This document shows positions 34,806 through 44,911 of a stretch of DNA of 64,000 nucleotides, in pieces (the first letter of the stretch is position 1; each line of letters begins with the position of its first letter). Both the position numbers and the translations under genes were made by a program. Under the pieces are notes generated by a model that was not told the origin of the DNA, searched no databases, and saw nothing but the letters and a program-made list of their open reading frames with translations. The stretch is from assembly GCA_035610835.1 (NCBI GenBank), contig CM069446.1:71347062-71411061 (forward strand), given 5' to 3'. This DNA comes from Ophiura sarsii. Its lineage: Eukaryota > Echinodermata > Ophiuroidea > Amphilepidida > Ophiuridae.

Positions 34806-35460
34806 TTACTGCATACCCAGGTGAAAACTGCACTAGTCGACGAACAGGGGTCGCATTCTGACGCGTCTGCGCGTCCTAGACCTCTCACTTTCTATTAGTG
34901 ACGCGTCAGGTTTCAAATTGGAAAGACTTGCGGGTCCCGATCAAAATTGAATGGACCCCTTAAATTTGACGATGTATGTAAATGGAAACCATATGAAATT
35001 CTGTAAATTACATGTCCATCCTTTGCTCAAAATATAAATTTATTAAATTTTCAAATACCCAAACTTCAGGACCCCTCAATTTCTTAGGGGACCCCTTAAA
35101 TTTGGTTTTTGAAGTCCTACGGGGTCCTGAAAAATGTCATGGGACCTCTCACATTTTTGATCGAGTGCTATCCCTGATCTAGACACTAGCATTTCAGGGA
35201 CAACATAGGCAGGAAAATCATGAAAAAAGACAGCGATCAATGTAGTTTTTGTAATTCCAAAACGGAAACTATTTTCCACTTACTAAACTGCTCAAAAAAA
35301 GTTCGGAATTTTTGTTCAATCACAATTTGTTCAAATATATCGGGATATGTGTTCATTTAGTGTAATATATCATTTAAAAGATGAGAATACATGCAGAGCT
35401 GCCGAATTCCCCATTGCCATTGATGCCTGTGTATCGGCTACATACCTTTTCGTAATAAAA
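34806..35460 (+). other. Probable 3' UTR / flank of the F-box gene
   Basis: The first AATAAA after the stop is at 35454-35459, a weak candidate polyadenylation signal. The stretch 34905-35110 contains degenerate GACCCCTTAAATTTG words in both orientations, so part of it is probably repeat-derived. Confidence 0.35.
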
Positions 35461-37090
35461 TTCCATCTTGATCTTCTACCATCAAAAGCTATCGTTTCAG
35501 GAGGTCATTTATTTCCTTTTTTGTCATTGTATCTGTCGTAATTGTCATCAAAAAGTTCACAAATCCATCTAAACTGCCGGGTATTATATGTGGCCATTAT
35601 CAAAACGATGTTTCTAGAAGTTGTTCCAATACTTTATATTTAGTTTTTACATCTTTTCATTTGAAACCGTTTCTTACAGTTTTTCTTCTGAAATCTTGTT
35701 CTTAAAACTCTTAAAATAAGGTGAATGTTAGGATTGTGTAACCAAATAGTTTAGTTTCAATATAAATCATGTGTTTGACGAAAATATTTTGAGTTTCAAA
35801 AATTATTTAAAGTACTTAATAACAAACGCTAACTCTCATTGTTGTCAATGGGGATAGCTATAAAACTGAAATACCGTCTAGCTAAGCTATACGTCATGAT
35901 CATTTTAACAATATTCCTTATGTAACTCCCAAGAGCACTTGCGAATCGTCTTCTGCTAAATTTTCAAATGAACCCATAAACTGCTTCTTATTTAATTTCC
36001 CGAATGATAATGAAACTGAAACATGATTCATAATATGTGAATTGATAACCCCTACACATCTCGTAATATAAACTAATTAGACCGCGAGTATATTCCTTTA
36101 ATAAAACCCTTGCTTGGATAAAAAATGTAGGCAGGAAAAAACCTTTTTGGAAAGTATTTTACTAGGATCTCTTTTAATAAACAACTCCTGAACCATATTT
36201 TTAACAATAAAGCGTTAATCTGCCGGCTCTTGATGTCAAACGAGACACTCGGTTTGGTTCAAACATGTAATTGCAATGTGATCAAAATGCATCTGCGAGG
36301 GATTTAATAATATCGCTAAAATACCTTGCGTGTCTTTTTTAAATAGAAAAACGGAAAACATTATTGTTAGGGCGCCATCTTTTGTCGAAATTGTGTCCAA
36401 CATGTTTAACGATGGCGATTGGCCACATAATGTACGGCAAACACGAAAGTGAAAATCCGCGTCGACAATCACATTTTAGCGAGCATAAGAGTAACACAAA
36501 TGCACAGATTTGACTAAATAAAACCATTTCAAGTGAATCTCCACTATGAATTTGAGCAACAAAACAAAAATCGCATTTGGCTTTTAAGGCTTGCTACTTG
36601 AAACAAACTTGGTGTTTTTTGTGCCTAATATGCAATAAAATATAAACAGCAACCTGTGAGGAAAAGCTGAACTTTACGTGCAATACTTGCAAAGTTACCA
36701 GAATGCATTGCTCATTTTAAGATGTTAAGAAGACTGAATAGAAATTCTGAATGCAGCTAACAATCATGACAATGCCTTCTTCAATTGAAAATATATCAAT
36801 TAGGTATTTTATCATGTTTATGTTGAATTTAATATGATTGAGCCCGAATATTTTTACTTTTTTTTCAAAAAGGAGAAAGGAAAGCAAACAACACAGAAAA
36901 AAACCCAAAACCAAGTTAACTGATGGTAGTGTTCTTGACTAAAGAGTTAAATAATCACTCACTTCGCTAAAAGTACAATACCAGATCAAATGCAAATCGA
37001 ATGATAGCTCATATAATTGTTGTAAAAGATTTTGAAGTTATCTAAAAGTTGTGACGCTAATTTAATTCCATTTCATACGTCTCTTTATTC
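35461..37090. other. Intergenic, no gene seen
   Basis: A+T-rich, with only short unrecognised frames on either strand and no clear repeats. Confidence 0.45.
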
Positions 37091-37096
37091 ATAGCT

Positions 37097-37506
37097 CTTT
37101 AAAGGGACATTAAGTGGTGTTGAAAATTTTAAATGATTAAAAATTTACTTCAGAATTCAAGATAAACATTAAAAATTGCCATTATTGTTGTTTCTACTAA
37201 CAAAAACACAGCAAAACTTGATTAAAACAATATCATCGCTATTTCATGAAAAACGCCCTCTATGCAAATATGGTTCGCGTTATGTATCACGCGTACTGCA
37301 GGGGAATACTGTCGGACGTAAAATGCTCGTCGCGGCTGTACGAGCATTTTTGAATCGACGTTTTCTTGTACAAAGAGGGCTGATTTTTCTTAGTCCTTAT
37401 AGGTGTAAGTTCATACATGTAATACAATTATAAAAATATACTAATACCAGTTTTTATCATAATTGAGGGCGCAGTCTCCAACACATCTCTTACTGCCCCT
37501 TTAAGA
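37097..37506. mobile_element. MITE-like element with CTTTAAAGGG ends
   Basis: CTTTAAAGGGACATTAAG at the left is inverted, imperfectly, as CTTACTGCCCCTTTAAG at the right. The right 105 bp matches the fragment at 26070-26175. The 85-codon frame at 37176-37433 lies entirely inside and is not a recognisable protein. Confidence 0.6.
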
Positions 37507-38145
37507 AGAATTGAACTTCAAACTTAAAGTTTGTTTTTGTTTCTTGAATATTCCTTATTCATAATTAAGTAGTTGTTATATAAACGTGACAACACTTTCG
37601 TATTTGAATCTTAATTTTCTTGTACGGCGGGCTTTCCCGTCGCATGTGCTCAATAGTCTAACAATAGTTTAAGCCACGTTAGATTTTGTAGGGCGTTGTA
37701 AGTTATTTAAATTTCGACCCCTCCCTTGATTATATCATTGCCATGCTTTATACCTCCATAGTGTTAAACAAACAAAAGTACCACGGATATAGAAATTTTG
37801 ACGATTTCAGGAAATCGCATACAATTCCAGGAATTTAGTTTTTGATGTGTGGACGCACTGATAAAACAACGTGTGATGTCTTCTGTATTTAGAAGCTCAG
37901 ATTGGTACGAGATAGCTTAAAGTTTCATAATTCTTAGTCGAGATGCTGGGTGTAAGTTCACGTAAGATGATTATGATTTGTAAATAACATTCACTGTATA
38001 TCTTAAACTTTTATAGCTTTGACTTTTGTGAATTTTATGGCGTGTTCTGTCGCTACATCTAGACGACCTGATTTTGTTAGCATGTTCCGAGAGTGCAGGA
38101 GTCAGACCACATCCTAGATTTGTTCCAACATCTGGGGCTAGAAGT
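37507..38145. other. Intergenic, no gene seen
   Basis: No supported exon or repeat. Confidence 0.4.
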
Positions 38146-38405
38146 CAATAGATCCAATAGACCTGATCCAATAGACCTGATCCAATAGACCTGATCCAAT
38201 AAACCTGATCCAATAGACCTGATCCAATAGACCTGATCCAATAAACCTGATCCAATAGACCTGATCCAATAGACCTGATCCAATAGACATAGGCCTGATC
38301 CAATAGACTAGATCCAATAAACCTGATCCAATAGACCTGATCCAATAGGCCTGATCCAATAGACATAGGCCTGATCCAATAGACTAGATCCAATAGACTT
38401 GATCT
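38146..38405. repeat. 14-bp minisatellite (GATCCAATAGACCT)
   Basis: About eighteen tandem copies of GATCCAATAGACCT with variants AATAAACCT and AATAGACATAGGCCT. The variants form a two-level repeat at the 3' end. The unit contains one TGATCCAATAG block per 14 bp; all frames stay open because of the repeat structure. Confidence 0.92.
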
Positions 38406-38935
38406 AATTGAGCAAAAATTGGTTTACAAAACTTTTACAAAACAGGTAACAACAGCGAAAGAATTAACAAGGGCACTGGGGAAAATGAAGGGCAACTGCG
38501 GAAGACATAGTACCAGAGCTTATCAGTGTAGCGGGATCGCTTATTTAATAAATTTGGGATATTTTATTATTTATTGCAATTGTACGCCTTTTATAGTTGC
38601 AGGTGCCCTTAAGCGCTAATAAATTATCCTGCTCTTTGCTAATTTATGCGCGGAGATCACCTTGCCCGTTTAGGCTAATCGCGCGCGAGGTGTAATTTGA
38701 TGTTGGCGTCGATTTTTATCTGCGCCATCTTGGATACCCGTTTTCGTATATATTGAGCTGGAATTTATCGAAGAGCTGACTTAAGATTTCAAATCCATTG
38801 TAAATCGGGTTAATTTGTAGACATGATATTCCCGAATAAGCCCGTTCTATTAATATGAGTTGTGAGTATACCACGTGCACAACATTTTAACCATCACACT
38901 TACAGTCGATTCATCTGTTATAACATCTCTTACAA
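38406..38935. other. Intergenic, no gene seen
   Basis: No supported feature. Confidence 0.35.
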
Positions 38936-38940
38936 TTCAA

Positions 38941-39630
38941 CGGGGTGAGGGTGGGGGTGGGGGGGGGGGGGGGGGGGGGAGATCTGAGATGTGTGAGGGA
39001 CTGAACAAAATATATTATCAGAAAATCAGTTGAGGATCACAAATAATAATGACAATTGAGATCAACATAATGGCTCATATTGATCAAATTAGTTCAGGAC
39101 ATGACCCTAACCCTAACCCTAACCAGATCGGGTCAGTGAACATACCAAGCGGGTACACATTCGCGTTCAAGCAACTCTGAAATGGACCCTAAATGGCGTA
39201 AACCAGAACACTATTTTGATACCCCTAAATGGCGTAACACATACAAACCCTACCCTAAACGGCGTTACCAACACTTAATAATGCACCCCTAAATGGCGTA
39301 ATATAGTAATGCTCAAAATGATCTTAATTCATAATCATGCGACATCCATACAGATATGCATGGGATATACATTAAAGTAGGGAAATATTGAAGATTTTTT
39401 TCATCATTTTGCATGTTTATTGAAAAGTCACACATTTAAGAATTAGTACCCCTAAACGTCGATACCTCGATGCTGTAATGCGATGCCCCCTAAAAAGTAC
39501 CTCTTTTCAGAGAGACGTCGACGACGTCGTGTGGTGAAATCTGGACAGTTTTCGACGGTTTTTTGTTTTTTGGAGGCGGATGCGTACCCGCTTTGTATGT
39601 TCACTGACCCCCCCCCCCCCCCCCGGGCCT
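38941..39630. mobile_element. TIR element with outer G/C tracts and internal short repeats
   Basis: GGGTCAGTGAACATACCAAG followed by CGGGTAC (39129-39155) is inverted as GTACCCGC followed by TTTGTATGTTCACTGACCC (39585-39612). A G tract (38950-38981) lies outside the left repeat and a C tract (39607-39625) outside the right one. Inside are four copies of ACCCCTAAATGGCGTAA-like units (39184-39302). TTTTGCATG and CGACGTCGACGAC-type words also occur. Confidence 0.6.
39105..39124. repeat. Interstitial telomere-like CCCTAA repeat
   Basis: Three tandem CCCTAA units plus CC. This is too short to be a telomere; similar two-unit traces lie at 2623 and 27259. Confidence 0.85.
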
Positions 39631-39739
39631 CCACTGTCCGTAAACAACATACCTTTCTTGTGATAATCTGGGTGGGCCAATATGGGTGGGGATATAGCTC
39701 CTCCTATTGTCTATATAATGCACCGTTCTTCACGTCGAT

Positions 39740-39850
39740 CGTGCAAGATCAACATAATCGGTCTCATTTTTAGGTAATGCAGTAGTGGTAACCGGTGGCC
39801 TCGTCTTAGATAATACACGGTGCTAGTGGTAACCGATTATGTTGACCTTG
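39740..39850. repeat. Short inverted repeat
   Basis: GATCAACATAATCGGT at about 39748 is inverted as ACCGATTATGTTGACC at about 39826, with GTAGTGGTAACCGGTGGCC and CTAGTGGTAACCG between. Confidence 0.6.
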
Positions 39851-42020
39851 GATGCTTTAGACTTCCGGTAGTGCATTCGAAGAAGCGTAAATCTAGAAAC
39901 ACACGTATTGATTGATATTGATTAATTAAACGATTAATTAATCGTTTTTAAAGCTAGTGTGTTAAAACACACTAGTGTATAATAATCTGGTGGTCTTGTC
40001 CAATTTATATGAATATACCATCTATGGTGTTTCTATTGTAGCCCGGAATGAGTATAAAATTAACTGATATTGATATCGCTATCATATTCAATACCATCCA
40101 TTTCGAAGTGTATGATAAATAATTCATTCATTAGCAGTGTGTTCGTACTTATTGGAATCAAGTACGAATGCACTGTAGTTCATCAATCACACTTATCTAT
40201 CATTTTTCTTCTTTTTCCAGCCCGTTTGTATGGACCTTTATTTTATTTTATAACATACAACGTTAAGTTAACAAAAATACAAAAATATAAAACACTACAA
40301 AAATACAGCAAATATAGACACAGCATTAGCATTTGGATTCTATATATTTATGAAATAGTCAGTGTTAAACTAAACACGTAATAATGGTTCCCACTTTTTT
40401 CTTGGAAATTCAGTTTGTCATTTTAAAGGTAGATGTTCCGATTTTCAACTTGCAGTTTTCTATTCTACATGAAAGGTCATCCTTAAAAAAGTCGTGTTCC
40501 AAAGTTTGAGTTGCATAGCTCTAATGGTTCTTATTTTAGACGCACAAGATGCTGTGAACTGTACCCATTGAGTAGTACACAAACTATATCGGTGGTTACC
40601 ACCATTTGCGGTAATTCGACGTTATTTCATCGATTTCTCCGTAATTATACCGATTTAGGCCGTCAAATTTCAGTATGATGATGAGAAAAATACGAGCTTT
40701 CATATGATATGAAAATCTCCGTATGTTTGAAATAATTCTGTGTTACGAAAATGTGATCGGGTCATCTACCTTTAACTGCAATATTATTTTCTATTATTTC
40801 AGTGTGTATAATGTAACCTTTAAAATCAAGAATAATTGGCTGACGTTCATGCACTCTACATTTGTAAATATACCTTTTAGCCATCAATAATACCACATTC
40901 AAACTGTCAGCGTTTGCGCTCATACCAAAACACATCTCTTAGTATGTTACATTGGCATCAACCTTCAAATCAATGAGCCATTTATAAAGATCCTTCCATA
41001 ATTTACTAGATCTTTAGTTTTGCAAGTATTTATCACTTATCAACTATAGTCGTGCCCCCCACCCTCCCCTCCCAGTTTCCAAAAGCTGGGTACGCCACTG
41101 GTATCCATCCCGAGTAATCATGACTATACACAAAGACTAAAAAGGGGAAATGTATTTTTGTCTTCGACTCGAACGAAATTAAAATGATCTAGCATACATA
41201 CCTATATTATTTTAGAAATGATACACTCTAAGTGTAATAGTCGACTCAAATAGCATTATTACCACGTATAAGCCATCTGTTATCTCTCTCAAAACCGACA
41301 TAATTACAAATCTATATGTGCGCGTCTGCGTGGTATATTTCACGAGGGCAACGCCCGAGTGAAATAAACACGAAGCACGCGCGGAACGCAAGTTGTCGAT
41401 TGGTGATGCACATACGCTGCAATATAATTTAATCCCTTTAACAACAACCAGGGATTTGAACGCCATTGCATAAATAGACAATGCTAGTAAGAACATATCT
41501 TTATTATTGTATTTCATTATTAACAATTTCATTCAATTTTCAGAAGAAAAAAATAACACTAAAATGACCAAATTAAAATAATAAAATGTTCCTTTAATTT
41601 CAAACGTTGTTGTAAACAGTTGGCACGACCTTGCCAAAAACAAAACACACAGCGACTGCACTATCGCGTAGTGCGTAAACACACTAGTATTCACGTAGTG
41701 CGGTTCGATCGGCGTACTGGTTGCCCATAGCAGCAGCGTTGTTTAACTCAAATTGACAACGCTTTGCTACTGTAGGCCTACGTAAGGTATGGGGGAGTTG
41801 TTAAAACTCTCTTAGATTATGTAAATACACGTTATGGAACTAAACATAGCAGAAATGTATACATGTACTTTAAGATTTTGCTACATGCCAAGATAAAACA
41901 TGAAGTTTTCGTTTTCAAAACACATGAAATACTTTGGAAAATTGATCTTATAATATTAATCTTAAAACGATTAGGATTCAAATATATGTCTTCGCATACA
42001 TTTATTATTTCAAAGCATTA
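39851..42020. other. Intergenic; palindromes and a lone hAT-like end, no gene
   Basis: A 29-bp imperfect palindrome at 41336-41364 (ATTTCAC..GTGAAAT around GGGC-AAC-GCCC). A lone element end TACGCCACTG at 41090-41099 resembles the hAT-like ends at 26061 and 32767, but I find no left partner. A 106-codon frame at 41212-41532 (minus) overlaps the palindrome and is not supported as a gene. Confidence 0.4.
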
Positions 42021-42028
42021 AATATTTC

Positions 42029-42158
42029 GAGAACAAAATATAGTTCTTAGCTGTTTTGCTATAAACGATGGTCTTATAATAGGCTGTACCATAGTTGGAG
42101 TTGTGTATGGTCGCCGCAACGTATATAGCAAAGCAGCTAAGAACTATATTTTATTCTC
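42029..42158. mobile_element. Small palindromic element
   Basis: GAGAACAAAATATAGTTCTT is mirrored as AAGAACTATATTTTATTCTC, with TAGCTGTTTTGCTATA against TATAGCAAAGCAGCTA further in. Its right end and flank (TTTATTCTCATTCTTA) are shared with the element ending at 42925. Confidence 0.75.
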
Positions 42159-42310
42159 ATTCTTATCTAGTTAATTGGTTATTTTTATCTGTTATCATAA
42201 AGTAACGCAGTTTGTTAGATTCATTTTAATCAAACAACAACAAATTTCCCCCTTTATAAAATCGGCGAATCCAACGAGCTGTTTACCAACATCCTGCGTT
42301 CTTTAGCACA

Positions 42311-42647
42311 CCTTCCGGAATAATTATTATCGCTACTCTGAGTTTCATGGACAATCCCATACGGCCATGTTGTCCAATCTTCAGTCGAATAGTAGAAATA
42401 TAGTTCCCGCGTAGGCAGGTCGGGGTAAGATCTGGATTGCCCTTGGGTTGTCCAGGCCTACGGCCCATAGATTTGTTGTACGGGGCCACAGTGGGAGGCC
42501 GGTTGTGTCTGTCCTGTCCCTTTTTTACTGTGGCTTGGGCTTGCCTTTGCTGCGGCTTTCCCTTATTGGGGTAAAAAAAACCACACAAAAAACATGATTG
42601 TATGGGATTGTCCATGAAACTCAGAGTAGCGATAATATTCCGGAAGG
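42311..42647. mobile_element. MITE with ~45-bp TIRs
   Basis: CCTTCCGGAATAATTATTAT then CGCTACTCTGAGTTTCATGG at the left is mirrored at the right by CCATGAAACTCAGAGTAGCG then ATAATATTCCGGAAGG. The 110-codon frame spanning it (42283-42615, minus) is an artefact of the element. Confidence 0.85.
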
Positions 42648-42734
42648 TCTATACCTTGGAATTTATATAAGCTCTACCGTTCACGGTATTGAGCACTCTA
42701 TTCAAATGTCGTCAGAAATGGTTGTCAATAATTA

Positions 42735-42925
42735 GAGAATAAAGGTATTGTTTTTAGACCGTACCCGTGTTATATTGTCTGACATAAATGCGGACGATAG
42801 TATTATTTTAAGTAGAACAACGACGCCGCAGGCGGAGTTGTTCTACGCAAAAAATAATACTATCGAACGCATTTATGTCAGACAATATAACACGGGTACG
42901 GTCTAAAAACAATACCTTTATTCTC
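42735..42925. mobile_element. Near-perfect palindromic element
   Basis: GAGAATAAAGGTATTGTTTT ... AAAACAATACCTTTATTCTC. The arms of about 85-90 bp are almost perfectly complementary around a GC-rich centre near 42815-42835 (GACGCCGCAGGCGGAG). Such DNA should extrude as a cruciform. Confidence 0.85.
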
Positions 42926-44270
42926 ATTCTTAAACAATCATACTTTAGACATTTATCAAAGAAATAAGTATATTTTATTGTCCACATTTGACAACTTTTA
43001 CCCCTGCTAGGATCGAATAGCCCACAAACATTCCATCCAATCACATGCGATGAGTAAACCATGCGTAAGCGTCGCAGCGCCGGCATAAACGCAGGAAAAG
43101 CGCTAAAGACGCACTGCAGAAGTGCGCGTTATGGAGCAAACCACGCATTGTGAAGGTCGGTCGCGCTGTTAAAACGTAAGTCCCACCTCCCCGTGTTCTA
43201 TTGTCTCATAGAGATGTCGCCGATTTCTCTGAGAACCAATGAGATTGCTTAAACTTTCTTAGCTGTTTAAGAATACATTATATAACCTGATGTTTTAAAA
43301 TATCGTTTTTCTAAAAACTTTTTACAAAGTCCCATATCCAAAAAATGATTAGTTATTTGATAATCGAAACAATATACGTCACTAAATAATACCAACGAAT
43401 TGACATCCTAAGTATTGTAAAAAGGAGAGCAAGAAAGTAATCATTGTCATGATCCCTACTAAAATCCAATCCAATCGATCAATTGAGAATCAATGAATTC
43501 ACCAATCTATTCTTCGGGTTAAGTCCACTTTCGACCTTCGCGTGTAATTAGAAAGATGGCTTGTTAGGGTCATGACAAACTATAGATTGATGCTCTGATT
43601 TGCATGGAAACGTACATTTGAAACTAAACCAAATTACATTCCTGTAAGGTTTAAGCCCAAGTTTGATCCATCCAACACCATTGACCACATGCTGGGGAAC
43701 CTTGAGTGTGGCAACTAGAAACAGGCCTGAGGGGCTGCAGTATTGCCACATGACTTTCTACACATTGTGATTTTCCGCCAGAGTTGGGCTAGTTTTAAAA
43801 CTAAAATCTTCTCTTTAGATAATATAATGTGATTTTTTTTCTTGAAATTTGAACATTTGTTTTTATAAAATATGATATAGCACTAGTTTTTATGACAAAA
43901 TGAAATTAAAAGTTGGAATTTGTTATCACAAGAACATTTTCAAAAGTAGTATTATAGGACTTCTAGTTACGCCAACACTAAAGAGCCTTGAGCTATGCTT
44001 AGGATAGCGGTAGAAATGGTAGCACGCATGCTGGCAAGACACAGTTGGTGTAAAATAAATCAGATAAATGGTGTAGGAGGGGATGATTTATTACCCTGGA
44101 TATTTTATCAAAGACGTGGTCAAGAAAGTTGGATTTTATACAGGGCAGGGAACCGTAATGACAATTTATTTCAGTAGGACGCGATATGTTTAAGCTCATG
44201 TTAAACTTCATTAACTGATCGCAATCACTGAACCATACTACATTATAATTAACACTAAACTTATGAAGCT
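42926..44270. other. Intergenic, downstream of the KY-like gene; no gene seen
   Basis: Mostly A+T-rich unique DNA. Small frames at 42808-43086, 43548-43751 and 43995-44211 have no recognisable motif. Confidence 0.4.
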
Positions 44271-44271
44271 T

Positions 44272-44277
44272 TTTATT
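44272..44277 (-). terminator. Candidate polyadenylation signal of the KY-like gene
   Basis: This is the nearest AATAAA on the minus strand downstream of the stop codon, about 635 bp away. No other support. Confidence 0.3.
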
Positions 44278-44911
44278 TGATTATTATAGGTCACTGTAAC
44301 TCTGGGGATGAGGTTGTCGCGGAAGTAAGTCACATTTAATTCCCATGGACTACATGTAGGACTTTGACGGTTGATCATGTTGATGGTGGATATAAGTTCA
44401 TTAAATGACTCACTTTGCGCCGTGCGGAAATAAAAACCAACATATCGATAGACAACAAGAGGTCAGCACCAATTTCAGCATTTATAAACAAATGTATTAT
44501 GATAGATTATAGACAAATCTTAATAGTGATCCCTAACATCAAGTCTACGACAACGAAAACAAAACACGCAATCTTCTCGTTACTTAGTAGTATGTGTTGC
44601 CACAGCAGAAGTCACTTTTATCCACGCAAAAAAAAAAAAATCAGGGACCCGATTCTTCTACGTTTCTGTCATTTTGTTAATATCTTTGTTTTTCAATTTC
44701 ATATGTTATTATTATGTTGTGCACCGGATGAACCTAATCCATCAGTCTAACTGTACTTCTGTCATCAATCACGTTCTCCTCTATACCTATCCACCACACA
44801 ACCCGCGTCCATGTTGTTATCCTCTGTCCATTTTTCGATCATTTTCATTTCATTATTTACTCTCTGTTCTAGTGTTTGTATATTTTTTAATGTTACCATT
44901 ATCGCTCCTCG

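Noticed and set aside
38146..38405. CRISPR-like regularly spaced repeat
   Set aside because: The 14-bp units are directly adjacent with no unique spacers; this is a minisatellite in a eukaryotic genome.
39105..39124. Telomere or chromosome-fusion scar
   Set aside because: Only three CCCTAA units, next to a mobile element with similar words; insufficient for a telomere claim.
42283..42615. 110-codon minus-strand frame
   Set aside because: It lies almost wholly within the TIR element at 42311-42647.
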